From: Bacteroidota bacterium
GTDB lineage: Bacteria; Bacteroidota; Bacteroidia; Chitinophagales; Chitinophagaceae
DNA: 64,000 nt
Assembly (NCBI GenBank): GCA_028875875.1
Contig: JAGWUV010000010.1
Coordinates: 1-64,000 of the forward strand
Direction: 5' to 3'
The first letter of the stretch is position 1; the number at the start of each line of letters is the position of its first letter. The notes beneath the pieces were generated by a model. The model had not been told where the DNA came from. It was given only the letters and a program-made list of their open reading frames with translations, and did no database searches. Of the stretch, positions 24,867 to 34,064 are shown one piece after another. Both the position numbers and the translations under genes were made by a program.

Positions 24867-25340
24867 ATGCGTTGGAGAAAATTTAACGGCGAATCCATTC
24901 ATCTTCCCATCAAGCAGGCTGTTGAAGAGGCCATTAAACGCGAATTTGAGAAGGGAATTAAACTGAAAGTTTGTATTGGTACCGACAGCCAGGTGAAAGG
25001 CGAAGACACAGAATTTGCAACAGTCATTGTTTTTTTGCGTGAACACAGCGGCGGCTTCATGTACATCCACAACGAAAAGACGAAACAGAAGTTCCACATC
25101 AAAGAAAGGATGCTGGTAGAAGTTTCGAAAAGTATTGAGGTGGCATATGAGTTATGCGACCTTTTTATTGCGTACAATGTTGATATGGAAGTACATGCAG
25201 ACATCAACACTAACCCGGGCTTCAAGAGTAATGATGCTTTAAAGGAAGCAATGGGTTACATACTGGGTATGGGCTTTGCATTCAAAGCAAAACCTGAAGC
25301 TTTTGCCAGTAGCTGTTGTGCCGATAAAGTGGTGAACTGA
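24867..25340 (+). CDS. YkuK/DUF458 family, RNase H-like
   Basis: The 157-residue protein matches the DUF458 (YkuK) family, with VCIGTDSQVKGEDTEFATVIVFL forming the first strands of a ribonuclease H-like fold, the acidic Asp in GTDSQ, a later EVHADINTNPGFKSNDALKEA segment and a hydrophobic GYILGMGFAFKAKPEAFASSCCADK ending. Activity has not been established for the family as far as I know. It lies between two unrelated transcription units and probably has its own promoter. Confidence 0.8.
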   Translation: MRWRKFNGESIHLPIKQAVEEAIKREFEKGIKLKVCIGTDSQVKGEDTEFATVIVFLREHSGGFMYIHNEKTKQKFHIKERMLVEVSKSIEVAYELCDLFIAYNVDMEVHADINTNPGFKSNDALKEAMGYILGMGFAFKAKPEAFASSCCADKVVN

Positions 25341-25414
25341 TTAATACTGTTGCAGTAACAGCTGAGCAGGGATATACATCGCCTGTTAGCTATTCGTCTC
25401 CCTATAATTTTCCG

Positions 25415-26026
25415 TTACTCTTCGTTACCATATACCATTTTGTTGGTATCATGAATGAATTGCAGTATCTCCTCCCTGCCTGTTTTCTTCTCGGCACTCG
25501 TTACAAAACTCTGAGGAAGGAATTGCCAGGTTTCCCTGAGCTTACCTAAGAATGCTTTTACATTTCTATCTACTACACCCGGCTTTTCTTTATCTGCTTT
25601 GGTAAAAACAAGCGTAAAAGGTATTTCCCATTCCCCCAGTTTATTTACGAATTCAAGATCTATCTTTTGCGGCGTATGGCGGCTATCGATCAACACAAAA
25701 ACATTCACCAGGTTCTCTCTTTTACGCAGGTAATTTTCGATCATTTGCTCCCAACGCCTTCTGCTGCTTTGAGATATCTTGGCATATCCATAACCCGGCA
25801 AATCAACAATATACCATTCCTTATTGATGATGAAATGATTGATCATTTGTGTTTTGCCCGGCTGTGCAGATGTTTTGGCCAGTGATTTTTGGTTCGTGAG
25901 CATGTTGATGAGCGATGATTTACCCACATTGCTGCGACCTATGAACGCATATTCCGGCTTATCGGGCTTTGGACATTTATCGAATGATGGAGAAGAAACT
26001 AAGTACTGTGCTGATTTGATTTGCAT
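25415..26026 (-). CDS. engB: Ribosome-biogenesis GTPase EngB (YihA/YsxC)
   Basis: The 203-residue GTPase has all G motifs in order: GRSNVGKSSL (G1), a Thr in the TSAQPGKTQ switch (G2), DLPGYGYA (G3), TKAD (G4) and TSA (G5). It helps assemble the large ribosomal subunit and is usually essential. The ATG at 26026 begins the family-typical MQIKSAQYLVSSPS; a longer frame to 26083 would add 19 residues and would run into the terminator hairpin of the upstream gene, so it is rejected. Confidence 0.93.
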   Translation of the reverse strand: MQIKSAQYLVSSPSFDKCPKPDKPEYAFIGRSNVGKSSLINMLTNQKSLAKTSAQPGKTQMINHFIINKEWYIVDLPGYGYAKISQSSRRRWEQMIENYLRKRENLVNVFVLIDSRHTPQKIDLEFVNKLGEWEIPFTLVFTKADKEKPGVVDRNVKAFLGKLRETWQFLPQSFVTSAEKKTGREEILQFIHDTNKMVYGNEE

Positions 26027-26043
26027 GCCGCAAAGTAAAAGAA

Positions 26044-26076
26044 AAAGCCCCGGAACTTTTAAAAGGCCGGGGCTTT
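26044..26076 (-). terminator. Terminator of the gpmI-haem-binding protein unit
   Basis: AAAGCCCCGG and CCGGGGCTTT are perfect 10-base arms, with an inner CTTTTAAAAG palindrome. It separates the haem-binding gene from engB on the minus strand. Confidence 0.8.
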
Positions 26077-26102
26077 GATACAATTGGAATAGATTATACC
26101 GC

Positions 26103-26600
26103 TTATTTCTTTTTAGGCATTACAAGGCTATCGGCCGGATATTTTGCTTTGATAGAATCCCTGATGCCCTGGCACCAGTTGATCAGTGTTTGCTTTTCCC
26201 GGTCATTCAGAATTGCATCTTTATGAATCCATGTATAAGATTCTAAAGGCATTTCACCTTCTTTTACTTCTTCAATACAATCATCCATTCTTTTGTATTG
26301 CCTTGCGATCCTGTAAGAGGCAAACTCACTGAAGTTGAGGTGGCGTTTACCATCTTTTACATGGTTGTCTAAAAACCATGCAACCGGCTGAATATTGTTG
26401 TACCAGGGATACCGTGTATTGTTGCTGTGGCAATCGTTACAGGCTTTGGCCAGTATAGTTTGTACATCAGCAGGAACGGGGTAATGGTTACTGATATCTG
26501 TGGCCATTATTTCGGTGGACTGGTTCTTTTTTGGATGGATGAACTGGATAACCACCAATACCAGTACTACGGCCAGCAGGATCTTTTTAAGCAGTTTCAT
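26103..26600 (-). CDS. Membrane-anchored haem-binding domain protein
   Basis: The 165-residue protein has an N-terminal membrane anchor or signal (residues 5-20) and a single CxxCH-type motif, CNDCHSNNTRYPWY (Cys54, Cys57, His58), followed by NIQPVAWFLDNHVKDGKRHLNFSEFA. This is the pattern of the Bacteroidota 'haem-binding domain' family, which should bind one c-type haem on the periplasmic side. No redox partner is adjacent. It begins 9 bases after the gpmI stop, so it is probably cotranscribed with gpmI, although a functional link is not obvious. Confidence 0.85.
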   Translation of the reverse strand: MKLLKKILLAVVLVLVVIQFIHPKKNQSTEIMATDISNHYPVPADVQTILAKACNDCHSNNTRYPWYNNIQPVAWFLDNHVKDGKRHLNFSEFASYRIARQYKRMDDCIEEVKEGEMPLESYTWIHKDAILNDREKQTLINWCQGIRDSIKAKYPADSLVMPKKK

Positions 26601-26609
26601 ATGCTGTTT

Positions 26610-28133
26610 TTATGGGTTGATCAAGATGTTGCCTGTCATTTCTTTTGGAATAGGCAATCCCATAGCATGTAAAATGGTCGGAGCGATGTCGCCCAGTTTA
26701 CCGGGTTGCACGGTACCATGCCATTGGTTGTCTATCACGAATAAGGGAACAAGATTTAAAGAGTGTTGGGTGTTGGGACTACCGTCTTCATTCATCATAA
26801 AATCAGCATTGCCGTGGTCAGCGGTCAGGAATACCATATAATCGTGTGCCAGCGCAGCGGTTACCACTTTCTCGACACATTGATCTACTGTTTCCACTGC
26901 TTTTACTACAGCGCTGAAAACGCCGGTGTGGCCTACCATATCTGCATTGGCGAAGTTGAGGCAAATGAAATCGGCACTTTCTTTTTCAATCTCAGGAACC
27001 AGTTTGTCAGCCAGTTCAAAAGCACTCATTTCCGGCTGAAGGTCGTAGGTGGCCACTTTAGGAGATGCAGCCATGATGCGGCTTTCACCATCAAATTCTT
27101 TTTCCCGTCCGCCGCTGAAGAAGAAAGTAACATGCGGATATTTTTCGGTTTCAGCAATACGGATCTGTTTCTTGCCATTAGCGGCCAGTACTTCACCTAA
27201 AGTATTGTTGAGGTTATCATTTTCAAATATCACCTGCACATTGCGGAAGGTTTTATCATATTCCGTCATGGTGGTATAATGTAGTTGCAGGGTATGCATA
27301 TCCTGCTCGTGGTGATCCTGCTGGGTTAATACCTCTGTGATCTCACGACAACGGTCTGTACGGAAGTTAAAACAGATCACTGCATCCCCTTCTTTGATCT
27401 TTGCTTTCGCAGGATCCGCTTTTGTATTGATGATCGGTTTGATGAATTCATCCGTAACATTTTCAGCATACGAATTTTCAATCGCTGCAATGATATCGTT
27501 GGTATGCTGGCCCGCACCATTCACCAGTGCATCGTAAGCCAGTTTCACTCTTTCCCAGCGTTTATCCCTGTCCATTGCATAATAACGGCCTGTAACTGTT
27601 GCAATCTGGCCAACGGTATTTTCCAGATGCGTTTGCAGGTCTTTCATAAAACCCAATCCACTTTTCGGGTCGCAATCACGGCCATCTGTAAAAGCATGTA
27701 GAAAAACATCAGTTAGACCTTCAGCCTTACACACATCTGCAATCGCCTTTACATGATTGATATGAGAGTGAACACCACCATCGCTTACAAGGCCTAAAAG
27801 GTGTAAAGTTTTGTTGTTGGCTTTAGCATAACGGATGGAAGCTAACAGGGTTTCGTTTTTAGCAAACTCACCACTACGGATTGCCACGTTAATGCGCTGT
27901 AATTCCTGGTACACAATGCGTCCGGCACCGAGGTTTAAGTGGCCCACTTCACTGTTTCCCATCTGGCCATCGGGTAATCCTACTGCTTCGCCGCAGGTAA
28001 CTAAAGTACTGTTGGGGTATTTACTGTATAATGATGTAACGAAAGGTACATTCGCATTTTGAATGGCATCGGCATTTTTAATTTTACCGAGGCCCCATCC
28101 ATCCATGATGATTAAAATTGTTTTCTTGCTCAT
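26610..28133 (-). CDS. gpmI: 2,3-bisphosphoglycerate-independent phosphoglycerate mutase
   Basis: The 507-residue enzyme interconverts 3- and 2-phosphoglycerate using two Mn2+ ions. Visible are the N-terminal metal motif LIIMDGWGLG, the phosphoserine loop GQMGNSEVGHLNLGAGR, the transferase insert (DGRDCDPKSGLGFM, VTGRYYAMDRDKRWERV) and the C-terminal metal motifs FANADMVGHTG and TADHGNAD. Length is that of the iPGM family. It is the first gene of a two-gene unit with the haem-binding protein. Confidence 0.95.
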   Translation of the reverse strand: MSKKTILIIMDGWGLGKIKNADAIQNANVPFVTSLYSKYPNSTLVTCGEAVGLPDGQMGNSEVGHLNLGAGRIVYQELQRINVAIRSGEFAKNETLLASIRYAKANNKTLHLLGLVSDGGVHSHINHVKAIADVCKAEGLTDVFLHAFTDGRDCDPKSGLGFMKDLQTHLENTVGQIATVTGRYYAMDRDKRWERVKLAYDALVNGAGQHTNDIIAAIENSYAENVTDEFIKPIINTKADPAKAKIKEGDAVICFNFRTDRCREITEVLTQQDHHEQDMHTLQLHYTTMTEYDKTFRNVQVIFENDNLNNTLGEVLAANGKKQIRIAETEKYPHVTFFFSGGREKEFDGESRIMAASPKVATYDLQPEMSAFELADKLVPEIEKESADFICLNFANADMVGHTGVFSAVVKAVETVDQCVEKVVTAALAHDYMVFLTADHGNADFMMNEDGSPNTQHSLNLVPLFVIDNQWHGTVQPGKLGDIAPTILHAMGLPIPKEMTGNILINP

Positions 28134-28243
28134 GGCGTAAAACTACGTGATTTGGCAATTCCACAGAAGGCGTTAATTTTAACATCAACCGATAGATTGA
28201 TTTGGCATAGTTTTAGCCCGTTATTTAGTGTAAACATCATTTT

Positions 28244-28624
28244 ATGAAAAAGTTATTCCTGGGATTATTGATGAGTGTGGCATTGGTTTCTTTTACAAGT
28301 CAGGCCGATACAAGCGCTGTGGTTGCAGCTTTACAATCAGCGAATGCAGATAAGGTAGCGAGTTATTTTGATACGATCATTGATCTTTCTCTTCCCGGTA
28401 AAGATGAGATTAAAAATATTGGCAAGAACCAGGCAACCATCACCCTAAAAAGTTTTTTTGAAGAAAATGGCGTGAAAGGTTTTGAGCTGACCAACCATCG
28501 TGAATCCGGTACTACTATGTACATGGCCGGAAAATTGCAAGCCCGCAGCAGGCCTTTCAATATTACCATCTTGCTGAAAAACAAAGAAGGAAAACATTGG
28601 ATCACTTCCATAAGGATCAATTAA
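28244..28624 (+). CDS. DUF4783 secreted small protein
   Basis: The 126-residue protein has a signal peptide (cut near SQA) and a single domain matching DUF4783: ...AVVAALQSANADKVASYFD, DLSLPGKDEIKNIGKNQA, LKSFFEENGVKGFEL and a C-terminal ITILLKNKEGKHWITSIRI strand. Known family members have an NTF2-like fold and unknown function. The gene sits just before nadC, a pairing I associate with Bacteroidota, but a terminator separates them here. Confidence 0.8.
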   Translation: MKKLFLGLLMSVALVSFTSQADTSAVVAALQSANADKVASYFDTIIDLSLPGKDEIKNIGKNQATITLKSFFEENGVKGFELTNHRESGTTMYMAGKLQARSRPFNITILLKNKEGKHWITSIRIN

Positions 28625-28646
28625 TAATAATATTTATTGAAGGAAT

Positions 28647-28670
28647 AAAGGCTTCCGAAAGGAAGCCTTT
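28647..28670 (+). terminator. Terminator between the DUF4783 gene and nadC
   Basis: AAAGGCTTCC pairs perfectly with GGAAGCCTTT around a GAAA tetraloop and is followed by ATTTTTT. Confidence 0.85.
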
Positions 28671-28699
28671 ATTTTTTATAAACTGAGTATCTTGCCGCC

Positions 28700-29560
28700 A
28701 TGAAAAGTTTTGATGAACAATTACAGCATCTTGTTACCGAGGCTCTGCATGAAGATGTAGGTGATGGCGACCATTCGACCCTGAGTTGTATTGATGCTGC
28801 CCAAAAAGGAAAAGCTGTTTTAAAGATCAAGCAGGATGGTATCCTGGCCGGTGTTGCCGTTGCAGAAAAAATATTCCGATTGATAGAGCCTGCAGTTTCA
28901 ATTGACGTCTTTAAAAAAGATGGTGAGCCCATGAAAGTGGGGGAGAAAGCTTTTGAAGTAACCGCCTCTATTCATACCATTTTAACCTGTGAAAGATTGG
29001 TGCTGAATTGTATGCAAAGAATGAGTGGTATTGCAACACTTACGCATCGATATACCGATCAGTTAAAAGGATATAAAACGAAGTTGCTGGATACGAGAAA
29101 AACCACACCTAATTTTCGGTTACTGGAAAAGGAAGCAGTGAGAATAGGTGGTGGAACCAATCATCGCTTTGGCTTGTTTGATATGATCATGCTGAAGGAT
29201 AATCATATTGATTATTGCGGTGGTATAGAAAAAGCGATTGATAAAGCTCATGCGTATATTCTTACTCAAAAACCTGAATTGAAAATAGAAGTGGAAACCA
29301 GGAGTTTGGATGATGTGCGTAAGGTTTGTAAGATGGGCAAAGGAAAAGTATTGCGTATAATGCTGGATAATTTTTCTCCTGCACAAATCAAAGAAGCACT
29401 TGCAATGATTGATGGTGCTTTTGAAACGGAAGCCAGTGGCGGCATTAATCTTTCCAACATACAGGAATACGCTGCTACAGGTGTGGATTATGTTAGTGTA
29501 GGCGGCCTGATACACCAGGCACAGAGCGTAGACCTGAGTTTGAAAGCAGTGATGATATAA
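28700..29560 (+). CDS. nadC: Nicotinate-nucleotide pyrophosphorylase (carboxylating)
   Basis: The 286-residue enzyme converts quinolinate and PRPP to nicotinate mononucleotide, the committed step of de novo NAD synthesis. Typical motifs are EDVGDGDHST near the N-terminus, LNCMQRMSGIATLT, LDTRKTTPNFRLLEKEAV, GGGTNHRFGLFDMIMLKDNH, and EVETRSLDD and EASGGINLSNI near the end. With nadE at 8413-10095 the window holds two steps of the same pathway, though in separate units. The SUI1 gene follows after 18 bases and is probably cotranscribed. Confidence 0.95.
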   Translation: MKSFDEQLQHLVTEALHEDVGDGDHSTLSCIDAAQKGKAVLKIKQDGILAGVAVAEKIFRLIEPAVSIDVFKKDGEPMKVGEKAFEVTASIHTILTCERLVLNCMQRMSGIATLTHRYTDQLKGYKTKLLDTRKTTPNFRLLEKEAVRIGGGTNHRFGLFDMIMLKDNHIDYCGGIEKAIDKAHAYILTQKPELKIEVETRSLDDVRKVCKMGKGKVLRIMLDNFSPAQIKEALAMIDGAFETEASGGINLSNIQEYAATGVDYVSVGGLIHQAQSVDLSLKAVMI

Positions 29561-29578
29561 GTTGTAAAACAAAGTACT

Positions 29579-29926
29579 ATGAGTAAAAAAAATAAACCCG
29601 ACAGCCGGGGATTTGTATACAGTACCGATCCGAATTTCAGGTTTGAAGAAACAAATAATGCAGTGCAGGAAACATTGCCACCGGCACAACAAAAACTTCG
29701 TGTGTGGCTTGACAGTAAGCAAAGAGCCGGTAAAGTGGTTACGCTGATTACCGGGTTTGTAGGTACAGAAAATGACTTGCAGGAGTTGGGTAAAAAACTT
29801 AAAAATTATTGCGGTACAGGAGGCAGTGCCAAAGACAATGAGATGATTGTGCAGGGCGACCAACGTGACAAGGTGCTGCAGTGGTTACTGAAGAATGGTT
29901 ACAGTAATTCGAAGAAAGCAGGATGA
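29579..29926 (+). CDS. SUI1/YciH-type translation initiation factor
   Basis: The 115-residue protein has a basic N-terminal tail and a SUI1/eIF1-like domain from about residue 38: LRVWLDSKQRAGKVVTLITGF, then LGKKLKNYCGTGGSAKDNEMIVQGDQRDKVLQWLLKNGY. The GTGGSAKD loop and the QGDQ segment are characteristic. Bacterial homologues (YciH) influence start-codon choice in vitro; the in vivo role is unclear. It follows nadC by 18 bases. Confidence 0.9.
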   Translation: MSKKNKPDSRGFVYSTDPNFRFEETNNAVQETLPPAQQKLRVWLDSKQRAGKVVTLITGFVGTENDLQELGKKLKNYCGTGGSAKDNEMIVQGDQRDKVLQWLLKNGYSNSKKAG

Positions 29927-30052
29927 TCGATGCACTGCTAAACTTTCAGGAAATAATATCTTATGAAAGTCGCTAACCGTCTGTTTTTCGACGGGATCAA
30001 CATAACAGCTTTGTTTGAGTGTTATAATGTTTGGTGAAGAAAGGACGGGTTG

Positions 30053-31879
30053 CTAATAATCCAGTTCCAGTTTCAGTTTATCTTTTAAATCTTTTAGTAA
30101 AGGATATTGTTCGGCTATACGTTCGAAGCGTTGGCGGCTATTGAGTGCTACTTGTTTGGGAGCTTCTTCTTTTTCGCCTTCTTCAACAAGAATGCTAAAG
30201 TGAATGCCCCTGTTATGAAATGCCTGCTGTATATGATCTGCCAGCATCAATTTTTCCTGTTCTATGAATTTCTGCTGCGTAAAGGCACTCACCGTTACAG
30301 TGAAATGCGTCTCGTTTTCTACATGCAGTTTTGCAATACGCATGGTACCAACAGTTGAAGGTTTGCCTCCTTGTTTTTCAAGCATAACAGTATACTCATT
30401 CCAGCATTTCAGTAGTTTCTCTTTGTTCAACTCCTCTGCATCAGGCACTACTTCAATTGAGTACTTGTCGCCATATTTTTCACGGAGCGTATCCAGTAAG
30501 TTTTTACGGGTACCCGGCGTAGGCATAGGTTTTACTGCCGCATTCGGTTTCGCAGAAGGTGTTGTAGGAACCGTAGTTGCAGTTGTTGCTGCTACAGTAG
30601 CGGGTTTTGCCTGAGCTGCGGGAGGTTGCTGCACTTTTTGGTCGATCATCAGTTTGGCAGCAGGTGGTGCAGCCAAACCGCTCGTTTTCACCTGTACAGA
30701 CGGAACGGGTTTGGTATGAATTGCTACAGGGCCGTCAATTCGTTTTTTTTTTACAACGCCATTATCCTGAACCGTGAGCTCTATGGCCTGTTGCAGGAAG
30801 TTGAGTTTGATGATGGTCAGTTCAACATGCAATCGTTTATTGCGGGCCATTTTGAACTGTATCTCTGCTTCATTTAAAATATTCAGGGCACTTACAAGAT
30901 AGGCTGTTTGCGTTTTAACAGCAGTACTTGTATATTTTTCCTGCATGCCTTCTACTACATCCAGTAAAGAAGCCGCTTTAGCATCTTTACAAACAAGCAG
31001 GTTGCGAATGAATTCGGCAAAACCATTTAGTACAAGATCACCTTCAAACCCTTTGCGATTGATCTCATCATACAATAACATGGCGCCTGCCATATCCTGT
31101 TTCAGTAAGCAATCGAGCAGTTTGAAGTAATAATCGTCATCCAGGATGTTTAAATGTTCCAGTGTATTCTGATAGGTTACTTCGCCATTGGTAAAACTCA
31201 CGATTTTATCAAGGATACTCAGTGCATCACGCATACAACCTTCACTCTTTTGAGCAATCACCTGTAAAGCCGCTTTATCTGCATTGATTTCTTCCTTATC
31301 AACGATTTCCTGCAAATGCTCCACTGTATCATTGGTAGTGATGCGTTTAAAATCGAAGATCTGGCAACGGGATAGGATGGTGGGTAATATTTTATGTTTT
31401 TCTGTTGTAGCCAAGATAAAGATGGCATAAGAAGGCGGCTCCTCCAGTGTTTTTAGGAATGCATTGAAGGCACTGGCACTGAGCATATGTACCTCATCCA
31501 CAATATATACTTTGTATTTTCCGGCCTGCGGTGCAAAGCGAACCTGTTCAACCAGTGAGCGGATATCATCTACCGAGTTATTACTGGCCGCATCAAGTTC
31601 ATGAATGTTGAGGGAGGCACCGTCATTAAAAGATCTGCAACTGTTGCATTGGTTACAGGCTTCTCCATCGGGTTGGAGGTTTTCACAGTTGATCGTTTTA
31701 GCCAAGATACGGGCACAGGTAGTTTTGCCCACGCCCCTTGGTCCGCAAAACAAAAAAGCATGCGCCAGCTGGTTGTTGCGAATGGCATTTTTGAGTGTAG
31801 TGGTAATGTGAGATTGCCCTACTACGGTATTAAAATCCTGTGGACGGTATTTTCTTGCTGAAACGATGAACTTATCCAT
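30053..31879 (-). CDS. dnaX: DNA polymerase III gamma/tau subunit
   Basis: The clamp-loader ATPase is 608 residues from the ATG at 31879, which begins the conserved MDKFIVSARKYRPQDF; an ATG at 31891 would add four. It shows the P-loop GPRGVGKTTCARI, a four-Cys zinc module (CENL...CNQCNSC), DEVHML and SRCQIFDF (sensor region). Domains I-III end near residue 370. An A10 tract follows at residues 376-379 (30743-30752), where slippage by one base either way would stop translation within about eight codons and give a gamma-like product. A Pro/Ala/Thr linker and a tau C-terminal domain make up the rest. Confidence 0.95.
   Translation of the reverse strand: MDKFIVSARKYRPQDFNTVVGQSHITTTLKNAIRNNQLAHAFLFCGPRGVGKTTCARILAKTINCENLQPDGEACNQCNSCRSFNDGASLNIHELDAASNNSVDDIRSLVEQVRFAPQAGKYKVYIVDEVHMLSASAFNAFLKTLEEPPSYAIFILATTEKHKILPTILSRCQIFDFKRITTNDTVEHLQEIVDKEEINADKAALQVIAQKSEGCMRDALSILDKIVSFTNGEVTYQNTLEHLNILDDDYYFKLLDCLLKQDMAGAMLLYDEINRKGFEGDLVLNGFAEFIRNLLVCKDAKAASLLDVVEGMQEKYTSTAVKTQTAYLVSALNILNEAEIQFKMARNKRLHVELTIIKLNFLQQAIELTVQDNGVVKKKRIDGPVAIHTKPVPSVQVKTSGLAAPPAAKLMIDQKVQQPPAAQAKPATVAATTATTVPTTPSAKPNAAVKPMPTPGTRKNLLDTLREKYGDKYSIEVVPDAEELNKEKLLKCWNEYTVMLEKQGGKPSTVGTMRIAKLHVENETHFTVTVSAFTQQKFIEQEKLMLADHIQQAFHNRGIHFSILVEEGEKEEAPKQVALNSRQRFERIAEQYPLLKDLKDKLKLELDY
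30743..30752 (-). other. A10 homopolymer tract in dnaX, possible slippage site
   Basis: On the minus strand the codons read GTA AAA AAA AAA CGA, a run of ten A. With nine A the frame reads KKNELTAL then TAG; with eleven A it reads KKKTN then TGA. Both give a product of about 380 residues ending right after the clamp-loader domains. The Thermus dnaX gene makes gamma by slippage on a similar A run. Confidence 0.5.
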
Positions 31880-32059
31880 ATACTGTTGCAAGATAGCAAA
31901 TGAAGCAACAAGGTGGAGGGAAGGGGTTGTGAAGTTGAAGGATAGTTTTTCACATTTTTTAAGTTCCTTTTTATTGCAGACTATAATTTTTTACCGATAA
32001 AGTTAAAAGCAGATTAAACTTTTGAGCCTTCATTCCATCCTAGAGCAAATTATTTCTGT

Positions 32060-34015
32060 ATGAGTTGGAGAAGAATGCTGAAATGTTTTACCGTTAGTGC
32101 CACTTTATGTGTGGCATCGGCTTTTACACATCCTACTACTGAATTTTCTAAACATAAATTGCGTTTCCCTTACCAGAAAATGGGACTAACACCGCAGCAG
32201 GCAGCAGCTCATTTGTTAAGCCGGTTTACTTTTGGTGCAACGCCGGGACAGATTGATCAGGTAGTGTCGATGGGTTTGGAGAAATGGTTCCAACAGCAAC
32301 TTGATGCATCTCTTCCTGATGATGAAGTGAATAAAAGGTTAAGCGGCTATGATGCGTTAAGCCTGAGTAATGAAGACATCGCAAATACATATGTAAACCA
32401 GGGGCAGATCATTAAACTGTTACAAAAGGAATATCAGTTACCAAAAGATTCATTAGTAAAGGATAACAAGGAGCTGATCAAATCGCTCATGAAGAAGTAT
32501 GGATTAAAGCCTCCCCAGGAATTATATAGACAACTCATCAATCAGAAGATCATAAGAGCTGCTTATGGCAATAACCAGTTGCAGGAAGTGCTTACTAATT
32601 TTTGGTTCAATCATTTCAATGTTTCACTTACAAAAAATCAGTGTGCACCTTATATCCTAACCTATGAAAGAGATGCTATCCGTCCTAATGTGTTAGGCTC
32701 TTTTGAAACAATGCTAGAAGCTACGGCTAAGCATCCGGCTATGTTAGAGTACCTTGATAATGCCAGTAGCGTAAGTAATGATAATGCCCAGTCTCGTAAA
32801 CAACAGAATAAGGTAATGGCAAGAAGGGCAGAGCAGAAGATGGAAGAAACGATGAATGACCCTAAGGTAAGTCCTATTGTTAAGCAAGCATTGGCTGCCC
32901 GTAAAACACAGGGATTGAATGAAAATTATGCCCGTGAGATTATGGAATTGCATACGTTAGGTGTAGATGGTGGTTATACACAGCATGATGTTACCGAAGT
33001 GGCAAGAGCATTAACAGGATGGGGTATTGTTCCATTGATAAAAGATACACCGGGCCGTAATTTTTTCGATGCTGCAAAACGTGAGAACATGGAAAAGAAT
33101 GGTTTTGTATTTGAAGGAGATTTTATGTTCAAAGCCAACAAGCATGATGAAAATGAGAAAGTAATCTTAGGACAAAAATTTCCTGCCAATGTAGGCTATG
33201 CTGAAGGAATACGGGTATTGCATATGCTGGCCGATCATCCCTCTACTGCAAAATTTATTTGTAAAAAACTGGCTGTACATTTTGTTAGTGACCACCCATC
33301 CGATGCTTTGGTTAATCAAATGGCTGCTGTATTCCTACAAAGCAAAGGCAATATAAAAGCTGTTCTTACAGCTATGGTAAACAGTACAGAGTTTTGGTCT
33401 AAAGATGCACTGCGTGAAAAAATAAAGTCTCCATTCGAACTTGCCATCAGCAGTGTACGTGCAACACAGGCAGATGTACAGCAACCTTATCAGTTGTTTT
33501 TATGGGCATCTAAAATGGGCGAAAAATTTTATTACTACCAGGCACCAACAGGTTTTCCTGATAAAGCATCTTACTGGATCAATACAGGTTCATTGTTAAG
33601 CAGGATGAACTTTGGGCTGGCTTTTGCAACAGAAAAAATACCCGGCATCAAACTCAACCTGAAAGCATTGAATGATAATCATGAGCCGGAAAGTGTAGAT
33701 GCCGCATTGGTTGCTTACAGTAATATTTTACTGCCGCAAAGAAATAATGAAGAGAATATCAAACGCTTAACGCAACTGATCCACAGCGATAATGTAGAAG
33801 AGAAGATCAATAGCGCTGCAAGTAAAAATAAACCTGCCGATGCTGCTGATGATGATATGATGAGTGAAAGTGATAAAGCTCATCGAAAAAATGAGAATGC
33901 TGCGTTGAGCAGGAAGAATAAAGCTTTCAATGTTTCTTATGCGATGGGGAATAACAGTATGATCGGCCAGGTAACCGGGGTGATCATTGGTTCTCCGGAA
34001 TTTCAGAGAAGATGA
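32060..34015 (+). CDS. DUF1800 secreted protein
   Basis: The 651-residue protein begins with a likely signal sequence (hydrophobic core near residues 8-22) and carries the DUF1800 hallmarks: AAHLLSRFTFGATPGQIDQV near the start of the domain, NFWFNHFNVSL, YAREIMELHTLGVDGGYTQHDV and VARALTGWGI, later HPSTAKFICKKLAVHFV and the PTGFPDKASYWINTGSLLSRMNF ending. The function of the family is unknown; it almost always pairs with a DUF1501 gene, as here (49 bases downstream). A charged segment near residues 590-620 (DAADDDMMSESDKAHRKN) looks disordered. Confidence 0.88.
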   Translation: MSWRRMLKCFTVSATLCVASAFTHPTTEFSKHKLRFPYQKMGLTPQQAAAHLLSRFTFGATPGQIDQVVSMGLEKWFQQQLDASLPDDEVNKRLSGYDALSLSNEDIANTYVNQGQIIKLLQKEYQLPKDSLVKDNKELIKSLMKKYGLKPPQELYRQLINQKIIRAAYGNNQLQEVLTNFWFNHFNVSLTKNQCAPYILTYERDAIRPNVLGSFETMLEATAKHPAMLEYLDNASSVSNDNAQSRKQQNKVMARRAEQKMEETMNDPKVSPIVKQALAARKTQGLNENYAREIMELHTLGVDGGYTQHDVTEVARALTGWGIVPLIKDTPGRNFFDAAKRENMEKNGFVFEGDFMFKANKHDENEKVILGQKFPANVGYAEGIRVLHMLADHPSTAKFICKKLAVHFVSDHPSDALVNQMAAVFLQSKGNIKAVLTAMVNSTEFWSKDALREKIKSPFELAISSVRATQADVQQPYQLFLWASKMGEKFYYYQAPTGFPDKASYWINTGSLLSRMNFGLAFATEKIPGIKLNLKALNDNHEPESVDAALVAYSNILLPQRNNEENIKRLTQLIHSDNVEEKINSAASKNKPADAADDDMMSESDKAHRKNENAALSRKNKAFNVSYAMGNNSMIGQVTGVIIGSPEFQRR

Positions 34016-34064
34016 TTATCACTTGCTGCATCAATCATTCAATCAAACATTTTAAAACGGTATT

